Assembly (NCBI RefSeq): GCF_006715305.1
Contig: NZ_VFMY01000001.1
Span: 1,054,001 to 1,118,000, forward strand
Length of the DNA: 64,000 bases
Direction: 5' to 3'
Source of the DNA: Arthrobacter sp. SLBN-100
Lineage (GTDB): Bacteria; Actinomycetota; Actinomycetes; Actinomycetales; Micrococcaceae
This document shows positions 7,548 through 16,404 of this stretch, in pieces (position 1 is the stretch's first letter; each line of letters begins with the position of its first letter). A model generated the notes under the pieces. It did no database searches and had not been told where the DNA came from. It saw only the letters and a program-made list of their open reading frames with translations. Both the position numbers and the translations under genes were made by a program.

Positions 7548-8744
7548 TCAGGTCGATGTCTTCCCTCGCTTCCAGCCGCCCCGCTCCGATACCGCCAGTC
7601 CGAGCAGCCCCAGCCGGCCAAGGCCTGCCCGTACTGACTCTTGACCGAGACCCGCCACGGAGCACAGCTTCTCGACCGACGTGGTGGTCCGCAGTGGCAG
7701 CGCATCCAGGAGGATCAGGTCTTCCAGCGTGAGCCCGTCCTGGACTTCGGCTCCGGTCTGGCGGGGTTCGGGAAGACCGGCCCCGCTTGGCCCTGCCAGC
7801 TCGGCAACTTCGGCTGCATCGGTCACGCAAACGGCCCCGCCGTCCCGAAGCAGACGGTGGCAACCGGCCGAATTCGCGCTGTGGACCGAACCGGGGACGG
7901 CACCTACTGCCCGGCCCAGCGACTCGGCGTGGTGGGCGGTGTTCAATGCTCCTGACCGCCACCGCGCTTCCACAACGACCGTCACCGCCGACATGGCGGC
8001 GATGAGTCTGTTCCGTTGCAGGAAACGGTAACGGGTAGGCGCCGAGCCCGGAGGAACTTCCGCAATCACGGCCCCCTGGTTGCACACAGCACGGAGCAGG
8101 TCTTCGTTCCCGGACGGGTAGAAGCGGTCAACACCGCCGGCCATCACGGCGATAGTGGGCACTGCTGCCGAGGCGCCGGCAAGCGCGGCGCGATGGGCGT
8201 GTGCATCGATGCCATACGCGCCGCCCGATACAACTGTCAGGCCGCGTTGCGCCAAAGAATAGGCGATGTCCCCTGTTACGGATGCACCATAGCTGGTGCT
8301 GTCCCGCGACCCGACGAGCGCGATGCACTTGTCCGCCCCGGGAAGGGGCTGCTCCTGTCCGCGCCACCACAGGCAGATGGGTTCCTGGATCCCCAAGTCG
8401 GCGAGCTGGACGGGCCACAATTCGTCCGACGGGATGATCAGCCTGCCGCCGAGGCGCGCCATGGTGGCGAGGTCCCGCTCCGGCGCCAAATCTGGAATTC
8501 GGGGCTGCCAGCGTTTCAAGGATGCGGTCATCCCGGACCAGCTGGCGGACCCGCTGTCCGCCAGGAGCGAGGTGATTTCGCGCTCCAGCTCGGCGCCGGC
8601 AGCAACCTGGCCGGTGGCAATCCGCAGGGCATCAACTGCGCCGCAGACTTGCACCAGTGCCAGGCCGGCAGCATCCTGGGGCTCCATGAGCCGCGCAAGC
8701 GCGGCGCGGGACAGCCTTTCTGTGTCCACTTCCGTCCCCTTCAT
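7548..8744 (-). CDS. dprA: DNA-processing protein DprA (Smf)
   Basis: A 398-residue protein that protects incoming single-stranded DNA and loads RecA during natural transformation. It has an N-terminal helical region and a Rossmann-like DprA fold with IALVGSRDSTSYG, VVSGGAYGIDAHAHRAAL and FLQRNRLIAAMS. A C-terminal winged-helix-like segment (LEDLILLDALP onward) follows. Its ATG overlaps the comM stop by 4 bp, so comM and dprA are translationally coupled. The yraN-comM-dprA order is the usual actinobacterial competence-associated cluster. Confidence 0.94.
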   Translation of the reverse strand: MKGTEVDTERLSRAALARLMEPQDAAGLALVQVCGAVDALRIATGQVAAGAELEREITSLLADSGSASWSGMTASLKRWQPRIPDLAPERDLATMARLGGRLIIPSDELWPVQLADLGIQEPICLWWRGQEQPLPGADKCIALVGSRDSTSYGASVTGDIAYSLAQRGLTVVSGGAYGIDAHAHRAALAGASAAVPTIAVMAGGVDRFYPSGNEDLLRAVCNQGAVIAEVPPGSAPTRYRFLQRNRLIAAMSAVTVVVEARWRSGALNTAHHAESLGRAVGAVPGSVHSANSAGCHRLLRDGGAVCVTDAAEVAELAGPSGAGLPEPRQTGAEVQDGLTLEDLILLDALPLRTTTSVEKLCSVAGLGQESVRAGLGRLGLLGLAVSERGGWKRGKTST

Positions 8745-10288
8745 GCGGCCACCGCCGCTGCCTGCCGCAGCCCCAGGGCCTGTCCGATATCGTTGCTGTC
8801 CGGCCGCTCCCGGTGCCCGAGGTCCGCCATGGTCCAGGCCAAACGAAGAACCCGGTCGTAGCCGCGGGCAGTGAGGACGCCGCGCTCGAGCGAATGGTCG
8901 AGGATGCGGGTAGATGCCGGCGGAAGCCGGAGTTCTCCCCGCAGTAGACGGCCGGGCACCTGCGAGTTTGTTTCCAGTCCGAAGGGCTGCAGCCGTTCAA
9001 GCTGCCGCCCGCGCGCGTCGCGGACCCGAGCGGCAACGGACGCAGTGTCCTCCTCGGCACCTCCCTGCCCGAACTCGGCCAAGGAGACCCTGTCAACCTG
9101 GAGCTGGATATCCACGCGGTCCAGGAGCGGGCCGGACATCCTGGCCAGGTACCGCCGCCGCATCATCGGGGTACACGTGCAGTCCAGCCCCTTCCCGGAG
9201 GCCTTGCCGCAGGGGCAGGGGTTGGCTGCAAGGACCAGCTGGAAGCGGGCAGGATAGGCAGCAGTTCCGGCGGAGCGGTGAATCACCAGCTCGCCGCTCT
9301 CCAGGGGCTGGCGCAGCGCGTCCAGCACGCGGCGCTCATACTCGGGGGCCTCATCCAGGAATAGAACGCCCCGGTGGGCACGGGAGGCAGCCCCCGGCCT
9401 GGGCAGGCCTGAGCCACCGCCAATGATTGCGGCGGCGGTGGCCGAGTGGTGCGGGTTTTCAAAGGGCGGCCGGCGCAGCAGCTGCTGGGCTGAGGAGGAC
9501 GGCAGGCCGCAGAGCGAATGGATGGCTGTAACCTCCATGGCCTCGTGGTCGGCAAGGTCCGGTAACAGCCCGGGAAGACGTTCGGCCAGCATGGTCTTTC
9601 CTGCACCGGGCGGACCCATCAGAAGCAGATGGTGCGCGCCGGCTGCTGCCACTTCGAGGGCCCGCCGTGCATCACCCTGGCCGGAAACATCAACCATGTC
9701 CGGGCAGGTCCCGTCTTCCTCCTGCTCATCGGCGGGAAGGTCCGGATCCTCCGGGTCAAAGTCCAAGGCAAGCTCCTGCGGGTCAGCACCAAAATCGAGG
9801 GCCAGGCGGGCGAGGGTGCGGTATCCACTGACCTTGGCGCCGGGCACCAGGGCAGCCTCGGCCAGATTGGCGTGGGCCACCACGATGTCCGGATAGCCTG
9901 CCTGAACGGCCGCCATCACAGCGGGCAGGATGCCGCGGACCGGGCGCAGCCTGCCGTCAAGCCCGAGCTCCGCGATGAAGACTGTTTTCCCGGTTGGCTT
10001 GATGTCATTTGCTGCCCGGAGCACCGCCATGGTGACCGCCAGGTCGAAACCCGAGCCCCGTTTAGGCAGCGAGGCCGGAATGAGGTTGGCGGTGATCTTC
10101 CGGCGGCTCAGCGGTATCCCGGAATTCTTGGCTGCGGAGCGGATACGCTCCTTGGCCTCATTCAACGAGGCGTCCGGCAGCCCTAGGAGTATAAAAGCCG
10201 GCAGGGTTTGGCCGATGTCGGCCTCGACCTCCACGATGTAGCCGTTCAACCCCACCAGCGCGATGGAGTAGGTTCTGCCGAGGGCCAT
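8741..10288 (-). CDS. comM: YifB/ComM family Mg-chelatase-like AAA+ ATPase
   Basis: A 515-residue protein with an N-terminal Lon-protease-like fold (residues ~1-170), then a Mg-chelatase ChlI-type AAA+ module. Walker A is GPPGAGKTM, Walker B is VLFLDEAPEY, and the C-terminal domain is of Mg_chelatase_C type. ComM proteins are hexameric helicases that promote branch migration during natural transformation in some bacteria; in actinobacteria the role is inferred. The Lon-like domain lacks an obvious catalytic Ser-Lys pair, as is normal for this family. It directly follows yraN with no spacer and overlaps dprA. Confidence 0.93.
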   Translation of the reverse strand: MALGRTYSIALVGLNGYIVEVEADIGQTLPAFILLGLPDASLNEAKERIRSAAKNSGIPLSRRKITANLIPASLPKRGSGFDLAVTMAVLRAANDIKPTGKTVFIAELGLDGRLRPVRGILPAVMAAVQAGYPDIVVAHANLAEAALVPGAKVSGYRTLARLALDFGADPQELALDFDPEDPDLPADEQEEDGTCPDMVDVSGQGDARRALEVAAAGAHHLLLMGPPGAGKTMLAERLPGLLPDLADHEAMEVTAIHSLCGLPSSSAQQLLRRPPFENPHHSATAAAIIGGGSGLPRPGAASRAHRGVLFLDEAPEYERRVLDALRQPLESGELVIHRSAGTAAYPARFQLVLAANPCPCGKASGKGLDCTCTPMMRRRYLARMSGPLLDRVDIQLQVDRVSLAEFGQGGAEEDTASVAARVRDARGRQLERLQPFGLETNSQVPGRLLRGELRLPPASTRILDHSLERGVLTARGYDRVLRLAWTMADLGHRERPDSNDIGQALGLRQAAAVAA

Positions 10289-10645
10289 TCACCCCACCCC
10301 CTTGAGGTGCTCCACCAAAGGTTCGCCGCCGCCGTCGTCCACCACGGCGATGACATCCACCCGCCGCAGGGGCATCCGCAGCTCCCGGTCGCGGCACCAT
10401 GCGGAACCGAGTCGGTGCAGGCGGGCGAGCTTCTCCGGGCCTACCGCCTCAAACGGATGTCCGTAATCGAGGGACCGGCGGGTTTTTACTTCCGCAATGA
10501 CCAGGGCATCGCCATCCAGGGCCACGATGTCGATTTCACCCTCGGTGCAGCGCCAGTTGCGCTCGACCACCAGCATGCCGAGGGACTCGAGATAGCCGGC
10601 GGCAAGGTCCTCACCGCGGCGGCCCAACAGGTCTTTTGATTTCAT
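10289..10645 (-). CDS. YraN family (UPF0102) endonuclease-like protein
   Basis: A 118-residue protein with the restriction-endonuclease-like core of UPF0102: GRRGEDLAAGYLESLG at the N-terminus, then GEIDIVALDGDALVIAEVKTR. The Glu, Asp and E-x-K residues of a PD-(D/E)xK site are present. The family's physiological role is not established; its steady linkage to comM and dprA suggests DNA processing. Its stop codon directly abuts the comM ATG. Confidence 0.9.
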   Translation of the reverse strand: MKSKDLLGRRGEDLAAGYLESLGMLVVERNWRCTEGEIDIVALDGDALVIAEVKTRRSLDYGHPFEAVGPEKLARLHRLGSAWCRDRELRMPLRRVDVIAVVDDGGGEPLVEHLKGVG

Positions 10646-10767
10646 TTTTACCTCCGCAACCAGCCTGCGCGGGCGCGGTTGCGAAGGTAAGGGAGTTCAT
10701 CCCGTATGTGTACAAGTCAGCGCCGGCGGACGAATGTGCAGGACAAGTCGCCGGCGGCTCTCAGGGA

Positions 10768-11094
10768 CTACTGGCCGAGGTCCACGTCCTTGGGCAGCGC
10801 AAGTTCCTCGTTGCGCGGAAGCTCTTCCACGTTGACGTCCTTGAACGTGAGGACCCGGACACTTTTGACGAACCGCGCCGAGCGGTAAACGTCCCACACC
10901 CAGGCGTCCTGGAGCGTCAGGTCGAAGTAGACTTCGCCGTCGGCGCTGCGGGCCTGGAGGTCCACGTGGTTGGCCAGGTAGAAGCGCCGCTCGGTCTCGA
11001 CAACGTAGCTGAACAGTCCGACGACGTCGCGGTACTCACGATAGAGCTGCAGCTCCATGTCGGTTTCATAGTTTTCAAGATCCTCAGCACTCAT
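10768..11094 (-). CDS. DUF2469 domain-containing protein
   Basis: A 108-residue acidic protein of an actinobacteria-restricted family. The start at 11094 gives the typical MSAEDLENYETDMELQLYRE N-terminus; a start at 11112 would add six residues. Conserved blocks include YREYRDVVGLFSYVVETERR and FYLANHVDL. It sits between rnhB and yraN, its normal place. No catalytic motif, signal peptide or membrane segment is visible, and the function is unknown. Confidence 0.9.
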   Translation of the reverse strand: MSAEDLENYETDMELQLYREYRDVVGLFSYVVETERRFYLANHVDLQARSADGEVYFDLTLQDAWVWDVYRSARFVKSVRVLTFKDVNVEELPRNEELALPKDVDLGQ

Positions 11095-11205
11095 GGTTCC
11101 ATCTTGCACCATGTACGGCGCCGCTGGCGCCCGTGCTGTGCCCGGGAAGCAGTCCTCGCCGCCGACTGATTCTTCGATGCCACAACCCTTTGCGGGTGCC
11201 CGGAC

Positions 11206-12066
11206 TCAGTCTTCGGTGGCAGCAGCCTCGTCGCCGTCGTCCCCGACGTCCCCGTCCAGGCCGTTGTCCTGCCCGCCGTCCAGCAACTCCCCGCCGAGCA
11301 GTCGCCAGCTCACCCGGTGGTAAGGGGTTGGCCCTGCCACCCGGAGAACGTTCCGGTGCAGCACGGTGGCGTAACCCTTGTTGATGTCCCAGCCGAAGTC
11401 CGGGTACTCGGCATGCAGTTCCCGCATCATCCGGTCCCGCTCCACCTTTGCAATCACGCTCGCCGCCGCCACGCTCAGGCACTGCATGTCCGCCTTGATC
11501 TTGGTGTGCACCGGGGCGTCGCAAACGGCCTCAAGCACCGGCTCGTCAAAGAGGGACGCCTGCCCTGCGGGGGACAGCCAGTTATGGCTGCCGTCCAGGA
11601 GCACCATGTCCGGTGTCACGCCCGCCGCGAGAATTTCCTGCCACGCACGGGTTCCGGCCAGTCGCAGCGCAGCGATGATGCCATGGGAATCGATCTCCTG
11701 CGCCGACGCGTGCCCCACCGCGGATGCCACGCTCCACCGCCGGACCAGCGGGTCAAGCCGTTCCCGTTCGGCCGGGCTGAGGAGTTTGCTGTCCCGAACG
11801 CCGGCCAGCGGCCGCTGGCGCTCCAGGTCCACGACGGCGATGCCGACGCTGACGGGCCCGGCAAGGGCGCCCCGGCCCACTTCGTCCACGCCGGCGACGA
11901 GGCGCACCCCCCGTTCCTTGAACGTCCGTTCGTGCCGCAGGGTGGGAGCCTTGGCGGGACGGGGCACCTTGGTGGAGCCGCCACGCCCCGTTGCCGCCCC
12001 GGCCTTTACGGGACCGGCCTTTACGGGATCGCCCTTTACGGGACCGGCCTTAACTACCGGGGACAT
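11206..12066 (-). CDS. rnhB: Ribonuclease HII
   Basis: A 286-residue enzyme that cleaves RNA in RNA-DNA hybrids and starts ribonucleotide excision. Active-site acidic residues lie in [15 protein letters not shown] and in VLLDGSHNW. The catalytic domain spans residues ~55-265. The first ~45 residues are unusual: a low-complexity lysine/proline/glycine leader made by a 15-bp DNA repeat ([10 protein letters not shown] units). A short acidic tail ends the protein. The gene starts two bases after the lepB stop, so it is probably co-transcribed with the signal peptidases. Confidence 0.93.
   Translation of the reverse strand: MSPVVKAGPVKGDPVKAGPVKAGAATGRGGSTKVPRPAKAPTLRHERTFKERGVRLVAGVDEVGRGALAGPVSVGIAVVDLERQRPLAGVRDSKLLSPAERERLDPLVRRWSVASAVGHASAQEIDSHGIIAALRLAGTRAWQEILAAGVTPDMVLLDGSHNWLSPAGQASLFDEPVLEAVCDAPVHTKIKADMQCLSVAAASVIAKVERDRMMRELHAEYPDFGWDINKGYATVLHRNVLRVAGPTPYHRVSWRLLGGELLDGGQDNGLDGDVGDDGDEAAATED
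12001..12050. repeat. 15-bp tandem repeat in the rnhB N-terminus
   Basis: Three near-identical copies of GGCCTTTACGGGACC (12001-12015, 12016-12030, 12031-12045) and the start of a fourth encode the pentapeptide repeat GPVKA/GDPVK on the minus strand. It is in frame and lies before the catalytic domain. Confidence 0.92.
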
Positions 12067-12068
12067 GG

Positions 12069-12893
12069 TCAGGGCGCCGCCGGCACATTCCGGAAGACGT
12101 CCGGGTAGTTGTCCAGGGTTGTGATCCGGTTCAGCGGCCAGGCGATGACAGCGGCCTTGCCTTCAAGGTCTGCGACGTCGATGAACCCGCCGTCGGCTTC
12201 CATGTGCGCGCGGGAGTCGGCGGAGTGGTTCCGGTTATCGCCCATCACCCACACCTTGCCTTCGGGGACAGTGACATCGAAATTGCGGACCTGGGGGACT
12301 TCGGCGGAATTGATGTACTTCTCGTCGATGGCGGTCCCGTTAACCGTCAGTTTACCGCCGGCATCACAGCAGACCACATGGTCCCCCGGCAGCCCGATGA
12401 CCCGCTTGACCAGGTGTTGCTCGGAGTTGTCCGGCAGGAGGCCAACAAAAGTGAGGCCGTCCTGCACCCAGGTGAACGGTCCATCGGTCTTTTCCGGCAT
12501 GGCCGGCAGCCAGCCTTTGGTGTCGCGGAAAACCACAACGTCCCCGCGGCTCAGTGAGAAAGGTTCAGGCACCAGGAGGTTAACGAAGATCCGGTCGTCG
12601 ACGTCAAGGGTGTTGACCATGGATTCGGAGGGGATGAAGAAGGCCCGGAACAGAAAGGTTTTGATCAGGAAGGAGAGCACGACGGCGATGACCACCACGG
12701 TGGCTATTTCCTTCAGCCAGGCGAGCACCTGGCCGCCGCCGGTTTTTTCATTGGCGGCCCTGGCTGCGGCCCGGCTGCCCCCGGCGGGAGAAGGTGCTTC
12801 GGGACCGGCAGCTGCTTCCCGGGCAGCACTGGCCGTGGAATCCGGAGCGCCGTCCGGACGCGGCTCGGGGGTCCGCGGGTAGTTCTCGGGCAT
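12069..12893 (-). CDS. lepB: Signal peptidase I (longer paralogue)
   Basis: A 274-residue membrane protease that removes signal peptides from exported proteins. A ~58-residue Pro/Ala-rich cytoplasmic N-terminus is followed by one membrane helix (residues ~60-80). The catalytic Ser91 is in IPSESM, the general-base Lys in KRVIGLPGD, and [11 protein letters not shown] forms the conserved box E. The stop is two bases before rnhB, and the start directly abuts the stop of a second signal peptidase gene. The two paralogues differ mainly in N-terminal length and in the insert between the Ser and Lys boxes. Confidence 0.95.
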   Translation of the reverse strand: MPENYPRTPEPRPDGAPDSTASAAREAAAGPEAPSPAGGSRAAARAANEKTGGGQVLAWLKEIATVVVIAVVLSFLIKTFLFRAFFIPSESMVNTLDVDDRIFVNLLVPEPFSLSRGDVVVFRDTKGWLPAMPEKTDGPFTWVQDGLTFVGLLPDNSEQHLVKRVIGLPGDHVVCCDAGGKLTVNGTAIDEKYINSAEVPQVRNFDVTVPEGKVWVMGDNRNHSADSRAHMEADGGFIDVADLEGKAAVIAWPLNRITTLDNYPDVFRNVPAAP

Positions 12894-13571
12894 CTACTGT
12901 CCGTTCTCTGTTCTCGGCCCTGCCGCTGGCGGCCGGGGTACTTCAGCAAATCTATCAAGCGGCCAGACGATCCGGACCGGCCTGCCAATCACCCTGTCCA
13001 GCGGCACCATGCCTCCACCTGGAGCACCAAGCAGGCTCCGGGAGTCGGCAGAAACGGACCGGTGGTCGCCCAGCAGCCACAACCGCCCGTCCGGCACCTC
13101 TGCGCTGAACTTCCGGGTGCTGGGTTGGTCCCCGGGAAAGACGTAGGGCTCGTCCAGCGGTTGCCCGTTGACGGTGATTTTCCCGCCGGCATCGCAGCAG
13201 AGAACAGTGTCCCCCGGCAGGCCGATGACGCGCTTTACATAGGTGGTGTCGCTGCCGGTGAGGCCAAGCCATTGGGTGATGCCCGCGGCCGTATCCACCA
13301 GCGCGCCCTTGCCGCTGTTGAGCGGTGCGAAAGTGCCTCGGCCGTCAAAAACCACGATATCCCCGCGCCGGACAGGCCCGGCCTTGAAATCGGTGCGCGA
13401 GACGAGGATGCGGTCCCCGCCCTCAAGGAGCGGTTCCATGGACTCGGACGGAATGTAGTAGACGTCGAGCCAGAGTGAGCGGACCAGCCCGCTGATCGCA
13501 AGGGCCAGCACAAAGGCAAGGAACACAAAACGCCAGCCCGTTTTGGGGGGCTGGCGTTTTGTCTGGTCCAT
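12894..13571 (-). CDS. lepB: Signal peptidase I (shorter paralogue)
   Basis: A ~225-residue signal peptidase with one N-terminal membrane helix (WRFVFLAFVLALAISGLV), catalytic Ser in IPSESMEP, Lys in [10 protein letters not shown] and box E GDHRSVSADSR (GDH instead of GDN). I chose ATG 13571, preceded by AGGA at ~10 bases; ATG 13598 would add nine residues and has GGAG very close. A terminator-like hairpin (13527-13560) overlaps codons ~4-15. It lies 83 bases after rplS and its stop abuts the next lepB, so the pair probably arose by tandem duplication. Confidence 0.9.
   Translation of the reverse strand: MDQTKRQPPKTGWRFVFLAFVLALAISGLVRSLWLDVYYIPSESMEPLLEGGDRILVSRTDFKAGPVRRGDIVVFDGRGTFAPLNSGKGALVDTAAGITQWLGLTGSDTTYVKRVIGLPGDTVLCCDAGGKITVNGQPLDEPYVFPGDQPSTRKFSAEVPDGRLWLLGDHRSVSADSRSLLGAPGGGMVPLDRVIGRPVRIVWPLDRFAEVPRPPAAGPRTENGQ
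13527..13560 (-). terminator. Perfect hairpin within the first codons of lepB
   Basis: A 13-bp perfect stem (13527-13539 with 13548-13560), GC-rich inside with AAAA/TTTT ends and an 8-base loop. On the minus strand it continues into TTTTGTGTTCCTT, giving a U-rich run. It looks like an intrinsic terminator for rplS, but it lies inside the 5' coding sequence of the shorter lepB. Ribosomes entering lepB would disrupt it, which suggests attenuation. Confidence 0.7.
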
Positions 13572-13654
13572 AAGTCCGTATCCTGGGCGCTGGTGCATGG
13601 CTCCGGCGCTGGCCGGGTACGGCTGCGGCCCTGCCTGGGTAGGTCCGGTGGGAC

Positions 13655-14014
13655 TTACTTGGCGGTGCTGAAGTCGCGCTTTTCCTTGATCTTCGCAGCC
13701 TTACCGCGCAGTGCGCGCATGTAGTACAGCTTGGCGCGCCGGACGTCACCCTTGGTAACGACCTCGATCTTTTCGATGATCGGGGAGTGCACCGGGAAGG
13801 TACGCTCCACGCCGACACCGAAGGACACCTTGCGGACGGTGAAGGTCTCGCGGACGCCCTCGCCCTGGCGGCCCAGGACGAAGCCCTGGAATACCTGGAC
13901 ACGGGTGTTCTTGCCTTCAATGATGTTCACGTGAACCTTGAGGGTGTCACCGGCGCGGAACGCCGGAACATCGGTGCGCAGCGAGGCTGCATCTACGGAA
14001 TCGAGAATATGCAT
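13655..14014 (-). CDS. rplS: 50S ribosomal protein L19
   Basis: A 119-residue ribosomal protein at the 30S-50S interface. I start at ATG 14014 ([14 protein letters not shown]), which has AGGAGTG about 6 bases upstream; the in-frame ATG at 14038 lacks such a site. The sequence is typical L19, including [21 protein letters not shown] and [15 protein letters not shown]. It belongs to the rpsP-khpA-rimM-trmD-rplS ribosome cluster, but a 261-base gap with a hairpin separates it from trmD, so it may be expressed separately. Confidence 0.97.
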   Translation of the reverse strand: MHILDSVDAASLRTDVPAFRAGDTLKVHVNIIEGKNTRVQVFQGFVLGRQGEGVRETFTVRKVSFGVGVERTFPVHSPIIEKIEVVTKGDVRRAKLYYMRALRGKAAKIKEKRDFSTAK

Positions 14015-14117
14015 GATTGCACTCCTGGTAAACGCCACAGGTCATTCACTTTGGGTCACGGAAGTCAAGCCCGGACGCTGTTGGCGCACCGGAGATTGCT
14101 GCCGAAAGTTTAGTGGT

Positions 14118-14146
14118 CCGGCCACTTCACTGATTGAGGTGGCCGG
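14118..14146 (-). terminator. Hairpin between trmD and rplS
   Basis: A 12-bp stem (14118-14129 with 14135-14146, one G-U pair) and a 5-base loop lie 104 bases before the rplS start on the minus strand. No U tract follows. It may terminate trmD transcripts, or be a leader structure of rplS. The rest of the 261-base gap holds nothing recognisable. Confidence 0.55.
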
Positions 14147-14275
14147 TTGTCTAAGCTGTTGGTTGCGCTCCCCCTGTGGCAGGTGCGGACCCAGCAGACA
14201 CAAAGACTAATTTTGCCACAGTCCGCGGCGGACAGCCAATCCCGGAAGCGAGAGGGCGGCGGGGCTGCGGGCCGG

Positions 14276-15088
14276 TCAGTCCTGCTGTTCGTCCGGTTGG
14301 GCAGGGCGGCGCCGCAGGCGGCCGTCGACGACGTCGTACCCCAGGTCCTGCAGCGCGGTGCGGTCGGCACGGGGCAGCTTTCCGGCGTCGAACGTTTCGA
14401 GCAGGTCCGGGCGGCGTTCGGCCGTCCGGCGGAACTGTTCGTGCCGGCGCCACTGGGCGATCTTGCCGTGGTTTCCGCTGAGCAGGACTGCCGGCACTTC
14501 CCGCTCCCGCCAGGCGGACGGTTTGGTGTAGACGGGGTACTCCAGCAGCCCGTCGGAGTGGGACTCCTCCACCAGCGACTCGGGATTGCCCACCACGCCG
14601 GGCAGGAGCCTGCCGATGGCCTCCACCATGGCCAGGACCGCCACCTCGCCGCCGTTCAGGACGTAATCGCCAAGGCTGACAGGCCGGACGGTGAAATGTT
14701 CCCGGGCCCATTCGATGACCCGCTCATCGATGCCCTCGTAGCGTCCGCAGGCAAACGCGAGGTGTTCCTGTTCGGCCAATTCGTACGCGAGGGCCTGGGT
14801 GAACCGCTCCCCCGCCGGCGAGGGGACGATCAGGACCGGTTTGCCTGCCCCTTCGGGGCGCCCCTCGGCGATCGATGACAGGGCCTGCGCCCAGGGCTCA
14901 GCCTTCATCACCATCCCCGCGCCGCCGCCATAAGGGGTGTCATCCACAGTCCGGTGCCTGTCGGTAGTGAAGGCGCGGAGGTCGTGGACGTGCAGGTCCA
15001 GCAGCCCGTCCTGGCGGGCCTTGCCGATCAGGGAGAGTTCCAGCGGCGCCAGGTACTCGGGGAAGATACTGACGACGTCGATCCGCAT
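14276..15088 (-). CDS. trmD: tRNA (guanine37-N1)-methyltransferase
   Basis: A 270-residue SPOUT methyltransferase that makes m1G37 next to the anticodon to prevent frameshifting. Visible family features are [27 protein letters not shown], the AdoMet trefoil-knot segment [20 protein letters not shown], and [11 protein letters not shown] charged C-terminal tail ([12 protein letters not shown]) follows the normal helical domain. The ATG directly follows the rimM TAA with no spacer. Confidence 0.96.
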   Translation of the reverse strand: MRIDVVSIFPEYLAPLELSLIGKARQDGLLDLHVHDLRAFTTDRHRTVDDTPYGGGAGMVMKAEPWAQALSSIAEGRPEGAGKPVLIVPSPAGERFTQALAYELAEQEHLAFACGRYEGIDERVIEWAREHFTVRPVSLGDYVLNGGEVAVLAMVEAIGRLLPGVVGNPESLVEESHSDGLLEYPVYTKPSAWREREVPAVLLSGNHGKIAQWRRHEQFRRTAERRPDLLETFDAGKLPRADRTALQDLGYDVVDGRLRRRPAQPDEQQD

Positions 15089-15634
15089 TTAAGCCTTGCT
15101 TTCCGGATCGGCGCCGGCATCCTGGTCCGAGTTGAGCTCGAACAGGCCGTCCGGCGGGGTAAGGAGGACGAACCCTTCCTCGATGTTGACCTCGGGCACG
15201 ATCTGCTCAACGAAAGGAATGAGCACTTCCTCGCCGTTGGGGGTGGTGACTACCAGCAGGTCCTGGACCGGCATGGTGTTGAGCGCGGCAACCTTGCCCA
15301 CCACCCGGGAACCCACGCGGGCCTCGAGTCCCACCAGTTCGTGCTCGTACCAGCCTTCGTCGTCGTCCTCATCCAGTTCTTCGGTCTCGATGAAGAGCTT
15401 GGCGCCGCGCAGGGCTTCCGCTTCATTGCGGGTTTCAATTTCCTCAAAGCCGAGCAGGAGGATGTCCTTGTTCCAGCGGGCGCTGATAACGGTCAGCGGG
15501 CCGGCCGAGGCCGGTTCCACCACGAATTCCGTGCCCGGCACAAACCTGTCTTCAGGGGCGTCGGTCAGGACCTGGACCGTTACTTCCCCCCGGATGCCGT
15601 GGGGTTTGCCGATTCGTGCCACCTGAAGCTGCAT
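15089..15634 (-). CDS. rimM: Ribosome maturation factor RimM
   Basis: A 181-residue 16S processing factor that binds S19 and helps mature the 30S head. I chose ATG 15634 (QLQVARIGKPHGIRGEVTV), preceded by GAGGAA; the longer open frame to 15724 passes through a hairpin and has no family sequence. The N-terminal RimM fold contains GKPHGIRGE and the C-terminal PRC-barrel has LLVVTTPNGEEVLIPFVEQI. An acidic insert (ELDEDDDEGWYEHELVG) joins them. It ends adjacent to trmD. Confidence 0.95.
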   Translation of the reverse strand: MQLQVARIGKPHGIRGEVTVQVLTDAPEDRFVPGTEFVVEPASAGPLTVISARWNKDILLLGFEEIETRNEAEALRGAKLFIETEELDEDDDEGWYEHELVGLEARVGSRVVGKVAALNTMPVQDLLVVTTPNGEEVLIPFVEQIVPEVNIEEGFVLLTPPDGLFELNSDQDAGADPESKA

Positions 15635-15687
15635 GTGTTCCTCTGTTCCGATGTGTCTGTTCGTCTGGGGTGTTCCGGTGAAAGCAC

Positions 15688-15720
15688 TCCGGCCCCTCCA
15701 CCAGGGGTGGAGGGGCCGGA
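15688..15720 (-). terminator. Perfect 15-bp hairpin between khpA and rimM
   Basis: Arms 15688-15702 and 15706-15720 pair perfectly around a 3-base loop, 23 bases after the khpA stop. It has no T tract. It could be a processing or RNA-stability element dividing the ribosomal operon into rpsP-khpA and rimM-trmD parts. Confidence 0.65.
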
Positions 15721-15743
15721 GCAAAGCTGATGTTGCCGAGCGC

Positions 15744-15986
15744 TCAGCGGCGGCGGTCTGTGTCGACGACGTCGACCCTTACCGGTTCGCCGCCGGCCAG
15801 GGCAGCCACAACGGTGCGCAGTGCGCGTGCCGTGCGGCCCTGGCGGCCGATCACCCGTCCGAGGTCGTCCTGATGAACCCGCACCTCGAGGGTGTCCCCG
15901 CGGCGGTTGTTCTTCGAGCTGACCTTGACGTCATCCGGGGAATCGACGATTCCCCGGACCAGGTGTTCCAGCGCTTCTGCCAGCAA
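15744..15986 (-). CDS. khpA: KH-domain RNA-binding protein KhpA
   Basis: An 80-residue single-KH-domain protein, with the KH loop as DDLGRVIGRQGRTARALRTV. KhpA binds structured RNA; in other bacteria it partners KhpB in RNA metabolism. It starts at TTG 15986, one base after the rpsP stop, and this rpsP-khpA-rimM order is standard. The start could be slightly different because TTG is a weak initiator, but upstream sequence is rpsP. Confidence 0.93.
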   Translation of the reverse strand: MLAEALEHLVRGIVDSPDDVKVSSKNNRRGDTLEVRVHQDDLGRVIGRQGRTARALRTVVAALAGGEPVRVDVVDTDRRR

Positions 15987-15987
15987 T

Positions 15988-16404
15988 TTACTCAGCCTCG
16001 GTGGTCTCTGCTTCGGCCGGTGCCTCGGCTGCGTCAGACTTGGATGCCTTCTTGGTGATGGCTTCCGGGATGATCACGGAACCCTTCTCCGGGGCAACGA
16101 AGGCTTCCTTCTGAGTCTTGGTCTTCAGGGTGCCTTCCTGGCCCGGGAGGCCCTTGAACTTCTGCCAGTCACCGGTGATCTTGAGGATCGCGGCAACCTG
16201 CTCCGACGGCTGGGCGCCAACGGAGAGCCAGTACTGGGCACGCTCAGAGTTGACCTCGATGTATGAGGGCTCTTCGGTGGGGTGGTACTTGCCGATTTCC
16301 TCGATGGCGCGGCCGTCACGCTTGGTGCGTGAGTCTGCGACGACGATGCGGTAGTACGGTGCGCGCATTTTGCCAAAGCGCTTAAGGCGAATCTTTACGG
16401 CCAC
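15988..16404 (-). CDS. rpsP: 30S ribosomal protein S16
   Basis: A 138-residue S16, first gene of its cluster. I chose GTG 16404 ([20 protein letters not shown]) with AGGAGTG just upstream; the open frame to 16587 continues into non-coding leader. The S16 core is residues 1-85. The C-terminal tail ([20 protein letters not shown] and more) is a long Lys/Ala/Glu-rich extension typical of actinobacterial S16. Confidence 0.96.
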   Translation of the reverse strand: MAVKIRLKRFGKMRAPYYRIVVADSRTKRDGRAIEEIGKYHPTEEPSYIEVNSERAQYWLSVGAQPSEQVAAILKITGDWQKFKGLPGQEGTLKTKTQKEAFVAPEKGSVIIPEAITKKASKSDAAEAPAEAETTEAE

